From: Pontixanthobacter rizhaonensis
Lineage (GTDB): Bacteria > Pseudomonadota > Alphaproteobacteria > Sphingomonadales > Sphingomonadaceae
Direction: 5' to 3'
Length of the DNA stretch: 64,000 nucleotides
Assembly: GCF_012972675.1 (NCBI RefSeq)
Contig: NZ_JABCRE010000002.1
Location: 857,001 to 921,000, forward strand
This document shows, piece by piece, positions 7,070-15,010 of this stretch. How positions within the stretch are numbered: position 1 is the first letter of the stretch; each line of letters begins with the position of its first letter. The notes under the pieces were generated by a model. That model was not told the DNA's origin. It did no database searches and saw only the letters and a list, made by a program, of their open reading frames with translations. The position numbers and the translations under genes were made by a program.

Positions 7070-8897
7070 TTTCGTCTCCCTCCTCAATAATTCCTCTTAC
7101 TTCGCCATCGCGAATGAGCGTCATCGTATCAGCCAAGAAACTGGGATTATCCCTCGTCATAATATCTTCCTGTTTCATTGGACGTGTCTCGTGCCCGGCT
7201 GCTTCCGCTTCGGTCATCTCACGGAACGGTGCCGTGACCTCGGTCCTTCGCACCTGTTTGGGCGTGAGAGGGACTATCGGCGGAGGAAAGGCGCGGCGTT
7301 TGAAGAAGCGGCTACTGAAATAGGCGATCTTCGAGCCGATGATTGGCGGGATGCCGCCGCGCAGCAAAATCAGCTTATCGGCTGAAAATTGCATCAGCTC
7401 TTGCGGTAGCATCAAGGCGCGGCGTTGCTCTGAAATAGATTTTGACCGATTGGCAAGTAATCCGTTGATGGTGAGCGACTTGGTAACGCTGTCCTGTCCC
7501 ACATAGCCAATGCGCTCCGATAGATCGTTGGCGACGCGCAGTTCCTTTGGCGTAAACGCCACTTCGACGCCGCAATTGGCGACGATTTCATCGGCGACAT
7601 GCTCGCCGTAAACACCACGCAGTTGCGAACGCGATTGTATGACCGGAAGGAGCCTGATCCCGTAACCTGCGACATAGGAAAAGGCGCTCGCAATCACCGA
7701 TGCGCGGCCAAGCCGCGCAAATTCATCTAGGATGACCAGCACTGGTATCGGTGTGGCCTCACCCGGTAGTTCTCGCACGTTGAGGTCAATAAGCTGCTGG
7801 AACAGAAGGTTGTAGAGCGGAGCTATGCGGTCCAGTTCATCGGGCGACACGCCGAGATATATTGAAATAGGTTTTTTCCGAAGCTGGCGAAGATCAAAGT
7901 CGCTTGCGGCGGTTGCGGCATCAACCAAGGGATTGAGCCACAGGCCGAGGACGTTTGTGATCGTTTTCTTGACGTCAGCAAAGCTATTGTCGGAACCACC
8001 AGCAAAATCGGCCAGCGCCGTGCGGCATCCGACGGATAGCTTCAGACTGGGATTGTTCAGTTCCTTTTGGAAAAAGCCCCGCGCATCGCCTTGGTTCAAG
8101 TGGCGATAGATTGCGCCCATCGTTAGAGGCTCGTCGCTGGTTTCGGCGATCCATGCACCGACCCCCGCAAATCCGGTCCGTGCGCCGTTAGCCCAGAAGG
8201 CTTCGCCGTGGTCAGGCGCTACAAACAGCATTGTCGCGATCTTTTGCAATTCGATAATTACATCATCGGGATCATCGCGGTTGATGTAGGCCAGCGGGTT
8301 GTAGCGGGCAGTGCGGCCTTCGCGGTCGGACGGGTTGAACAGATAAACGTCCTGACCATAATGGGCGCGAAACCCAGCGCTGGCGTCGTAATTTTCGCGT
8401 TTCACATCGAGGACGACAACTGAGCCTTGCCATGTCAGCAGGTTGGGAATGACAATACCGGTGCCTTTACCCGAGCGGGTTGGAGCTTCGACGATGACAT
8501 GCTCGCTCCCTCCGAAGGTCAGGAAGCGACCACCTTTACGGCCGAGGACGATTCCCGCACTGCTGCGAAAGCCGTGGCGCTTGACCTCGCTTTCACGGGC
8601 GAAGCGCGCAGCTCCATGCAGCGGCGCACCTCGCGCCCAAAGGGCATAGATTAGGCCAATCAGGAGCAAGCCCCCGCCGATCAAACCACCCGCCATCGCC
8701 CGCACAACTTGCGGATCGCCGCGATAATACCAGATGAATTGCGGTACTTTGAGCGGATCATAGGCTTTGACGGGCAGACCTAGAATAAGCCACCCAATCA
8801 TGCTCGCAATGGCGAGTGCAATGAGCAGCCCGAACGGGATTCCGATTAGTAATCTTAACGCCCCGCCGTCAGGCGGCGTGCCTGCCTTCTGGGTCAT
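7062..8897 (-). CDS. virD4: Type IV coupling protein VirD4/TraG
   Basis: A 611-residue ATPase that would link the relaxosome to the secretion channel. Two N-terminal membrane segments lie at about residues 16-40 and 66-86. Walker A is at about 137-145 (EAPTRSGKGTG), and Walker B is PVLVILDEFARLG. An FNPSDREGRTARYNPL stretch is typical of TraG/VirD4. Length is normal for the family. It overlaps the end of virB11 by 29 bases and is followed by the LPD7 gene. The relaxase, coupling protein and full VirB set suggest the element can transfer itself, if the unseen left part supplies excision. Confidence 0.95.
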   Translation of the reverse strand: MTQKAGTPPDGGALRLLIGIPFGLLIALAIASMIGWLILGLPVKAYDPLKVPQFIWYYRGDPQVVRAMAGGLIGGGLLLIGLIYALWARGAPLHGAARFARESEVKRHGFRSSAGIVLGRKGGRFLTFGGSEHVIVEAPTRSGKGTGIVIPNLLTWQGSVVVLDVKRENYDASAGFRAHYGQDVYLFNPSDREGRTARYNPLAYINRDDPDDVIIELQKIATMLFVAPDHGEAFWANGARTGFAGVGAWIAETSDEPLTMGAIYRHLNQGDARGFFQKELNNPSLKLSVGCRTALADFAGGSDNSFADVKKTITNVLGLWLNPLVDAATAASDFDLRQLRKKPISIYLGVSPDELDRIAPLYNLLFQQLIDLNVRELPGEATPIPVLVILDEFARLGRASVIASAFSYVAGYGIRLLPVIQSRSQLRGVYGEHVADEIVANCGVEVAFTPKELRVANDLSERIGYVGQDSVTKSLTINGLLANRSKSISEQRRALMLPQELMQFSADKLILLRGGIPPIIGSKIAYFSSRFFKRRAFPPPIVPLTPKQVRRTEVTAPFREMTEAEAAGHETRPMKQEDIMTRDNPSFLADTMTLIRDGEVRGIIEEGDENG

Positions 8898-9879
8898 AAT
8901 AGATCTCCGTTACCCGAAATTTGCCGTCAGTCTTTTTGATTTGCACGACGCAATCCACGAGCATTTTTAGCAATGCCCGAATATCATCGCGCGCAAGATC
9001 GGAGCCTCCTTCGCTTTCCTTGACCAGCAAAGTCAGCTGCTCGAAGGCCAGTTCGGCGGAATCGGCATGGATGGTGGTGATCGATCCTGGATGCCCTGAA
9101 TTGACGTTGCGCAGGTAAAAGAACGCCGTCCCATCCCGCAGTTCCTGAAGCAAGATGCGATCAGGGCGCATCCTGAGCGCGCTTTCCAGCAAATGCTTGG
9201 CAGTAACATTGGCGGTGCCTTGCCCGTCCTTCGCATAGAGCATGTGCACGACATTCTTTTGGGGAACGATCAATTCGCGCGTGTCTTCGATGGTTAGGAG
9301 CCGTTCTTCAGAAGGGATTAGTTGGATCAATCCTTTGGAAAATGTGGTTTTGCCAGAGCCGGTTGCGCCCGAGATGAGAATGTTCAGCTTTGCTTTGACC
9401 GCAGCATCGAAGAATTCGACATGATGACCTGCGCGCAGCAGTGTGAGTAAGTCTAACTCATGCTGGCTGACCTTTTTTTCAGCAATCCGAGTGTCCTTGA
9501 ACAAGCCCGCTGCCTCGAAATCATCCAGTGTCATGGACACGCTTGATGGTTTGCGAATGGTGATTGAGACCGTTTCATCGGGGACAACCGGCGGGACAAT
9601 GATTTGCACCCGCTCACCGCTTGGAAAGATGGTTGAAACTATCGGATTTTCGCGAGTAATATCCTGCGCTGTATAAGCCGCTGCAGCAGTTGCCAGCGCC
9701 ATCAGCGTCTTGAAATCGAGCGATGGCTCATTTTCCCATGTCCAGCGTCCGCCCCGCTCAATGCCGACCTCACCGGGAAGATTGATAACCAGTTCGGTGA
9801 CGCTCGGATCATCCAGATATTTAGCTAATGGCTGGGTCACGCTATCCAGAACAGCGGTGTTTTTACCCGGCGCGGCCAT
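8869..9879 (-). CDS. virB11: T4SS ATPase VirB11
   Basis: A 336-residue hexameric traffic ATPase on the cytoplasmic face of the channel. Walker A is at residues 170-178 (GATGSGKTT). Before the Walker A lie an Arg-containing strand (VSITIRKPS) and the Asp box; EDTREL and the His box (TTIHADSAELAFEQL) follow. The start ATG at 9879 shares its A with the stop TAA of virB10 (TAATG), which signals coupled translation. Length and domain order are standard. Confidence 0.95.
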   Translation of the reverse strand: MAAPGKNTAVLDSVTQPLAKYLDDPSVTELVINLPGEVGIERGGRWTWENEPSLDFKTLMALATAAAAYTAQDITRENPIVSTIFPSGERVQIIVPPVVPDETVSITIRKPSSVSMTLDDFEAAGLFKDTRIAEKKVSQHELDLLTLLRAGHHVEFFDAAVKAKLNILISGATGSGKTTFSKGLIQLIPSEERLLTIEDTRELIVPQKNVVHMLYAKDGQGTANVTAKHLLESALRMRPDRILLQELRDGTAFFYLRNVNSGHPGSITTIHADSAELAFEQLTLLVKESEGGSDLARDDIRALLKMLVDCVVQIKKTDGKFRVTEIYYDPEGRHAA

Positions 9880-11069
9880 TATTTAAGCGCAAGGCCGTAA
9901 ACGGTCGAGAAATCGAAGTCCTGTGCGACGGTTATTCCAACATCCTCACCCTGATTTTTGCGCAGGACCGGCTTGATGTCGCCATTCTGCTGCAAGACGG
10001 TGGAGGCTGCGTCAGATGGAACACGGGTTGTGTTCGAACCATTGTTGCCGACCGCTTCTGCTCCAACGGTCGCTGCATCCTCGACGAGACTGAAAAGCAA
10101 AGCGGTGCCAAATCGTTTCCAGAAAAAATTCTCGACTTTACCATCTACACCGCCGCGACCAAGTGCGTCGGTTGCCGGCGAACCAACATCAATCGCGATA
10201 CCGCGCGGTGTCACTGCGCGCGTCCAGAGGACAAACAAGCGGTATTGACCCCGATTGAGGCCGCCTTGATATTCGCCAAATATTTTCGTGCCTTTTTCCA
10301 AAAGAACGACCCGGCCATTGTCGGAATATACATTGCGCGGAACAATACAGCTCACATAGCCGGGCTGACTGGAATCCATCGCGGTCTGCAACACGCAAGG
10401 GATAAAACTTCCCGCTGTAATTAGGAAATTCCGGTCGGGAAGCGGGCGTGCCTGAGCTTGCCCGATCACCGACGCGCGCCGGAGCGTATCAAGGTTGGTG
10501 GATTGCCGTGGCGAAGCTTCTCCGGGGCTTGCTCCATTTCCCGCCGCGCCATAGTTGGCTGCACTGCCTCCACCGGCGCGTTCGCCGCCATAGGCAATCA
10601 GCGTGGATCGGCGTGCAGCTTCGCGCAGCGCCTCAGCTGGGGATTGCTGACGCTGTTGCACTGTAGCTGGTGCTTGGCCTTGCGAATATTGTGGTTGCTG
10701 ACCAATGGCAGGAACAACCGGTTCCCCCAATGGAATAGGCGCATTGGGGTCGGTTTCTGCTTCTGCGAGCGTTGGTGCAATGACCATTGCTGGATCATAG
10801 TCTGCGGCTTCGAGAGCCGGTTTTGGTTTTACGGGCGGCAATTCTGAATTGCCGGTCAGTCCGGTTCCAAGTGCCAGCACCGTAAACATAAGCGCCCCAG
10901 CGGCGGCGGCAAAGCCGATCATCTTTTTCGGGTCCATCGTTGTGCCGGGGATAGAGGGCATTTTGCTGCCGCGTTCGCCCGCTGGGCTGCGGTCAATTTC
11001 GTCTGGGTCAGGGGTTTGATCGACTTTAGCGCGTTCAGCGGCTCCGACGTCATTGGCTGTATCGGCCAT
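9879..11069 (-). CDS. virB10: T4SS core protein VirB10
   Basis: A 396-residue protein spanning both membranes: a cytoplasmic N-terminus, one membrane segment (MIGFAAAAGALMFTVLALGTG, near residue 50), a long Pro/Gln-rich periplasmic linker and the C-terminal TrbI/VirB10 barrel with FLITAGSFIPCVLQTAMDSS and YVSCIVPRNVYSDNGRVVLLEKGT. ATG at 11069 is used; a GTG directly before it is an alternative start. It overlaps the stop of virB9 by one base. Confidence 0.95.
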   Translation of the reverse strand: MADTANDVGAAERAKVDQTPDPDEIDRSPAGERGSKMPSIPGTTMDPKKMIGFAAAAGALMFTVLALGTGLTGNSELPPVKPKPALEAADYDPAMVIAPTLAEAETDPNAPIPLGEPVVPAIGQQPQYSQGQAPATVQQRQQSPAEALREAARRSTLIAYGGERAGGGSAANYGAAGNGASPGEASPRQSTNLDTLRRASVIGQAQARPLPDRNFLITAGSFIPCVLQTAMDSSQPGYVSCIVPRNVYSDNGRVVLLEKGTKIFGEYQGGLNRGQYRLFVLWTRAVTPRGIAIDVGSPATDALGRGGVDGKVENFFWKRFGTALLFSLVEDAATVGAEAVGNNGSNTTRVPSDAASTVLQQNGDIKPVLRKNQGEDVGITVAQDFDFSTVYGLALK

Positions 11070-11929
11070 CACCGTGTCTCCCCGTCATCTGTGCGATCGA
11101 CAATGCTTGACGCCGTGCCAGTCTTGGGATCGCGCCCATAAAAATTCGGGGCTTCATTGAAAATGCACAGCACCTTCTTGCCGCGCCTCAAACGAAGCTG
11201 CGCGAACACACCGTGGACAACCACAAATTCATCGCGAACATCAAACGGAACGATACTTTCGCTACCGTCGGGATTAATTGCGAATATAGCTGGAAGTTCG
11301 CGCTGGTTCGGAAAACGCAGAGCGGTAAATTGCCCATTGTCAGTAATTTCGGAAGGTTGGATTTCCGATGATCCTTGCACGCTATATTTTAGATTGCGAG
11401 TGCCTTCGAGAACACCAAGATCAAGCGCCGAACGGATTGCTCCGGATTGGAGCGCTACCGCCTGAGTATATGCTGCCTGCGTTGCAGCAGCTTGCGCCGC
11501 TGCTGCCTCTTCGCGCGGATAGCGGAAGGCTACCTTAAAGAAGGTATCCGGTGTTCGTTCTCGAATGGCTCCCCTGCGTGCGCTCAGCTCGAAAGTATAG
11601 GTGCGGCTACCTGCATTTGAGCGGGTTATGACAATAAGGTTAGTCGGCCCTGCACGCTCGCGAGGTTTGATGAACAGCGAGTTTTCAGCCGGGGCAACTT
11701 CCCAGGATATCGTGTCGCCGAGCGCAACATGCTCGACCCGTTCGCCCAGAGAAAATACGATCTGCGTTGCCGACCGAAAAACTCCAACAATACGGAAGAC
11801 CTGATTTTCGTCATAGATGACTTCGCGGATTCGGTTGTCTTGCGCCGTTGGCTGAGGGGTTTCACCAGCCATTATTGGCGATCCGCTAAACAGCAGCGCC
11901 AATAGGGTGAAGTTTCTTAGATTTTTCAT
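11069..11929 (-). CDS. virB9: T4SS core protein VirB9
   Basis: A 286-residue periplasmic protein with a signal peptide (MKNLRNFTLLALLFSGSPIMAGE). The VirB9/TrbG/CagX pattern is visible: an N-terminal beta domain with RIVGVFRSATQIVFSLGE, GDTISWEVAPAENSLFIKPRE and NLIVITRS, then a C-terminal domain with VFAQLRLRRGKKVLCIFNEA. It forms the outer core ring with VirB10. It overlaps virB8 by ATGA and virB10 by one base. Confidence 0.94.
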   Translation of the reverse strand: MKNLRNFTLLALLFSGSPIMAGETPQPTAQDNRIREVIYDENQVFRIVGVFRSATQIVFSLGERVEHVALGDTISWEVAPAENSLFIKPRERAGPTNLIVITRSNAGSRTYTFELSARRGAIRERTPDTFFKVAFRYPREEAAAAQAAATQAAYTQAVALQSGAIRSALDLGVLEGTRNLKYSVQGSSEIQPSEITDNGQFTALRFPNQRELPAIFAINPDGSESIVPFDVRDEFVVVHGVFAQLRLRRGKKVLCIFNEAPNFYGRDPKTGTASSIVDRTDDGETR

Positions 11930-12612
11930 GGTGTGACCTCCAGATCAGCGCGGTAGGTTTGCACTTCCAGCCCCAGCGGATTTTTGAACCGTTGCTGTTC
12001 GGTAGTTGGCGTGTCCGTGGTGTCGTAGGTCACGGTTGCGATGGCCTGCGTGTCAGTGACGCGCGACCCTTGCTGGAGCGATTTGGTGAAGCGTATTTGC
12101 GCTACGTTCTTGGACACGAATGTGACCGATTTAACCGCGATGAATACCGTATCGAGATCGGTAAAGACGTTCTGCGGTGAGCTTGCATTGTCTTTGCTAT
12201 AGAAGGCGGTCCAGCGTGCCTGTTCCTCGCGTGACGACATTGCCAGCACGCCCTCAAAAAACTCTTTACGTGCTTGCGGTATCCAGCCCTCGCGGTTGCG
12301 GACGTAATCGGCGAGAAAATATTTGGCGACCGCCTCATTATAGGTGATCTGTTTATCGCCAGTCATTTGCGAGGTAATTTCGCTCGCGCCGGTCGCCTTA
12401 TCGACGGTGATGACATAGGGCGCGACGGTCTTAAGCGGCGTCAGCATTGCAACAGCGGCAACGCCGGTAATCGCAAGCCCGCTTGCAATTGCTGCTACCA
12501 TCCAGGCGAACCGCTTTGAACGACTTGCTGCAACAAAGCGGTCGCGGTCCCAGCTTGCGCTTTCCGCAAAATAGGCTTTGAGATCATCTCTATCGGTGAC
12601 GCCGCCAGCCAT
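11926..12612 (-). CDS. virB8: T4SS inner-membrane protein VirB8
   Basis: A 228-residue protein with a short cytoplasmic tail, one membrane helix at about residues 30-56 (FAWMVAAIASGLAITGVAAVAML) and a periplasmic VirB8 domain containing YNEAVAKYFLADYVRNREGW and the conserved late LQQGSRVTDTQAIATVTY and NPLGLEV parts. It is a nucleation factor for the channel. Start ATG at 12612 lies 3 bases after the stop of the upstream gene; its own stop overlaps the virB9 start. Confidence 0.94.
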   Translation of the reverse strand: MAGGVTDRDDLKAYFAESASWDRDRFVAASRSKRFAWMVAAIASGLAITGVAAVAMLTPLKTVAPYVITVDKATGASEITSQMTGDKQITYNEAVAKYFLADYVRNREGWIPQARKEFFEGVLAMSSREEQARWTAFYSKDNASSPQNVFTDLDTVFIAVKSVTFVSKNVAQIRFTKSLQQGSRVTDTQAIATVTYDTTDTPTTEQQRFKNPLGLEVQTYRADLEVTP

Positions 12613-12615
12613 CGC

Positions 12616-12972
12616 TCAGCAACTTTGATGCGCGCGCTTTGACTGCGCGCTGCTGATAGGTGGGACTATGGGTTGGGTTTTGGTGCCGGGCCTTGTTGCG
12701 GGTTTTGGGAGCATGGATGATTTGCTCGGGAATACTTCAACACCTTCACGTTTCGGTTCTTCGCCCGGTTCACTACCAGACGGCTGCCCTGCAGGCGTTG
12801 ACGTGCCAGTCTCGGGATCGACGGTCGGCAATATCGAGCCGTATGGGTTGGCTGGCCTGCGCTTCTTACCGTCGCACTTGGAAAGCTTGGGCGACTTTGG
12901 TGCAGCTACAATAGGGCTGGCAGGTATCGAGATTGCCAGGGCGGCAATCAGAGCCATGATTTGTTTACGCAT
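12616..12972 (-). CDS. Small secreted protein in virB7 position
   Basis: A 118-residue protein with a signal peptide (MRKQIMALIAALAISIPASPIVAA) and a Pro/Ser-rich, unstructured mature part. The ATG at 12972 is chosen because GAGGAG precedes it; the frame extends upstream into virB6 without a site. It lies between virB6 and virB8, where virB7 sits in Agrobacterium, but it has no clear lipobox at the cleavage region; the only nearby Cys is in SKCDGKKRRPANPYG. It may be a distant VirB7 or an accessory periplasmic protein; I do not recognise the family with certainty. Confidence 0.6.
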   Translation of the reverse strand: MRKQIMALIAALAISIPASPIVAAPKSPKLSKCDGKKRRPANPYGSILPTVDPETGTSTPAGQPSGSEPGEEPKREGVEVFPSKSSMLPKPATRPGTKTQPIVPPISSAQSKRAHQSC

Positions 12973-12982
12973 AATTTGCTCC

Positions 12983-13978
12983 TCAATTTGTTCCGCGACT
13001 GACCGAACCTGATGTCCGCATTCTTGCGATGCCGCGCGCGAAACCGCGTTCGATGGCGCGGCTTGTTGCCTGCGCACCGGTTGCTCCGCGTCCGACAACG
13101 AATCCGCCTGCTGCTGCGATTGCCGAGGCAAACTGGTTCGCGAGGGCGGGACCGCCGCCGCCTAGGGATGCTGCCAGCATCGGAATTTGCAGGAAAAAGA
13201 AAAAACCGAGCGCGTAGAAGGCCAAAGCCTTGATTGCGGCCATGCCTATTTCGTCATTTTCAGAAATTGTGGCGATTATCGCTTCGCCGGTCTGGGTCAG
13301 AAAGAGCGTCAGCACGAGCGCGAAGACGATTAGCATCAAATAATTGATGCACGCGCCGAGCCATGCGAAGAAATAGCCGCGCGTGGACTCGAACAGCAAA
13401 GCTGCAACAAAGAGCGGCCCGACTACTGCAAGCAACGCCAGAGCAAACAGGCCAAAAGCGCTGATAACAAAGCCGATGGCGGCACAAAGCAGGGTAGCTA
13501 CGATCACCATAACTATCAGAAACCCTGAAAAGACAGCGTAGCCGATATCAGGAAGCGTGCCTTGGGTTTCCTGATAATTGGCTCCGATCTTGCGCATAGT
13601 GTTGGCAGTTTCAAAGCCAGTGCCTGCCAGCTTGTCATAAAAGCCGCCAAGGCCGCCCACATCTGCACCGCCAAGAGCCGTTGCGAATTGGCTCGGCAGG
13701 CCGCCAAGCGCAAACATGCCTATTTGTGTTCCGTAAAGCGATGTGACGGCAAAATAGAGAAACGCGAGCTGGCAGCCGCGATAGGCATATTCACGGAATG
13801 GATATTGCACAGCGCCGCGCATGATCGCGTAACCCAGCAGCGAAATATAAATCACGATGCCGATGCGCAGCGCAGGCGATACAATGCCGATTATAGCAGC
13901 ATATTTGCCAACGATCGCGCCCAAGGCGGTATTAAGCGCCTCAAACATCGTGGTAAAAACATGATCGCTGAAATCCAT
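12983..13978 (-). CDS. virB6: T4SS polytopic membrane protein VirB6
   Basis: A 331-residue TrbL/VirB6 protein with several hydrophobic segments (for example IVSPALRIGIVIYISLLGYAIM, FLIVMVIVATLLCAAIGFVISAF and YLMLIVFALVLTLFL), a Gly-rich loop GALGGLPSQ/ADVGGLGGF, and a basic tail. It forms the inner-membrane part of the DNA path. It starts 28 bases after eexN and is followed 10 bases later by the small secreted protein. Confidence 0.92.
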   Translation of the reverse strand: MDFSDHVFTTMFEALNTALGAIVGKYAAIIGIVSPALRIGIVIYISLLGYAIMRGAVQYPFREYAYRGCQLAFLYFAVTSLYGTQIGMFALGGLPSQFATALGGADVGGLGGFYDKLAGTGFETANTMRKIGANYQETQGTLPDIGYAVFSGFLIVMVIVATLLCAAIGFVISAFGLFALALLAVVGPLFVAALLFESTRGYFFAWLGACINYLMLIVFALVLTLFLTQTGEAIIATISENDEIGMAAIKALAFYALGFFFFLQIPMLAASLGGGGPALANQFASAIAAAGGFVVGRGATGAQATSRAIERGFARGIARMRTSGSVSRGTN

Positions 13979-14006
13979 ATCGGCACTGAGTCCTTTTGGT
14001 TTGTTA

Positions 14007-14270
14007 CTATCTGGTCAGCTGGAGCTGTGATTTGGCGAATGCCGCTGCGCGGCAGTTGGTCGTGACCACCGCAGGCTGTGCGCTCGCCGGGGCATTCGAA
14101 CCTGCCCACCGGCGGCAAATTTCTTGCATCGGACCAATCTCGGCAGGGTGGGCAGTGTAATATTTCCAACTTCTGGCTGGCATATCGCTGTCCGTCCCGT
14201 CCGAAGTCTCAGACACGCCGCACCCCGCGAGCAATAGCAGGATCGTCAGGGGTGCAGCCCGCATGGTCAT
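14007..14270 (-). CDS. eexN: EexN-type entry exclusion lipoprotein
   Basis: An 87-residue lipoprotein. The lipobox is LLAGC (Cys17), and the mature part has the EexN pattern: WKYYTAHPAEIGPMQEICRRW followed by a late TNCRAAAFAKSQ. EexN proteins stop a cell that already has the element from receiving it again, acting on the incoming channel's VirB6-type protein. Its place directly upstream of virB6 fits. The start ATG overlaps the virB5 stop (ATGA at 14267-14270). Confidence 0.85.
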   Translation of the reverse strand: MTMRAAPLTILLLLAGCGVSETSDGTDSDMPARSWKYYTAHPAEIGPMQEICRRWAGSNAPASAQPAVVTTNCRAAAFAKSQLQLTR

Positions 14271-14971
14271 TGTCCCCGGTAGTAGCGGCTTGCTTCATCA
14301 AGCTTTTGTGCCAAGGCAGCTTGGCCCTCGGCAGCGCGAGCGCGTTCCTGTGCTTGTTGCTGCAAAGCGATGGCCTGCAAGCGCAGCTGGTCATTTTGCA
14401 TGGCGGCAGATTCCAGTTGCAACCGCGCGGTCAGATCAGCAACTTCCTTGGCTGTGGATGCGGTCGCCAAACGTGTGCGCAGTTGGTCGAGCCCTTGAGC
14501 CCGCGAAGTAACGGCGGAGCCGACATTTTCTGCGAGGCCAGCATTGATGCCAATGTTGCGCGCATTGAGATCAAAGGCCGCGCGCGACTGCTCCGAGCCT
14601 GCAAGGCCAAGTCGGTCCAGAAGTCCGCGATAGACTTCATCGGCCTTCGCGCGTCCTGCGCCAACAACATTAAGATCGCCATTTCCGAACCCTTCGAGCG
14701 AAGCGTTTGATGTATCAAGCTCGCGCAGTGCATCGGTTTTGAGCTGCTGGGCTAATGCCGGAATATCGGTGAGCTTGTTCAAATCCTCATAGAGCCTTTG
14801 CGCTTCGGCAATCTGCTCTTTGCCTTGCTTCACCATTTCCAAGGTTTGCCGAACGGTGTTGATCTGTTGGATCAGGCCGGCGCTGTCATGGACGGGCATA
14901 CCTTGGGCAAATGCGGGCAAGGGGGCTGCGAAAAGCAGCGTGGCACTTAGTATCTGTGTCAATTTCTTCAT
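14267..14971 (-). CDS. virB5: T4SS minor pilus protein VirB5
   Basis: A 234-residue secreted, helical protein: signal peptide MKKLTQILSATLLFAAPLPAFAQG, then long amphipathic helices rich in Gln and Ala (LIQQINTVRQTLEMVKQGKEQI) as in VirB5/TrbJ. It would cap the conjugative pilus. The ATG at 14971 follows AAAGGTAAG; an ATG at 14989 adds six residues but lacks a clear site. It is preceded by virB4 and overlaps eexN. Confidence 0.9.
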   Translation of the reverse strand: MKKLTQILSATLLFAAPLPAFAQGMPVHDSAGLIQQINTVRQTLEMVKQGKEQIAEAQRLYEDLNKLTDIPALAQQLKTDALRELDTSNASLEGFGNGDLNVVGAGRAKADEVYRGLLDRLGLAGSEQSRAAFDLNARNIGINAGLAENVGSAVTSRAQGLDQLRTRLATASTAKEVADLTARLQLESAAMQNDQLRLQAIALQQQAQERARAAEGQAALAQKLDEASRYYRGQ

Positions 14972-15010
14972 CGTCTTACCTTTCTTCATGGTTCAGCGTC
15001 GTTGTTGGAT

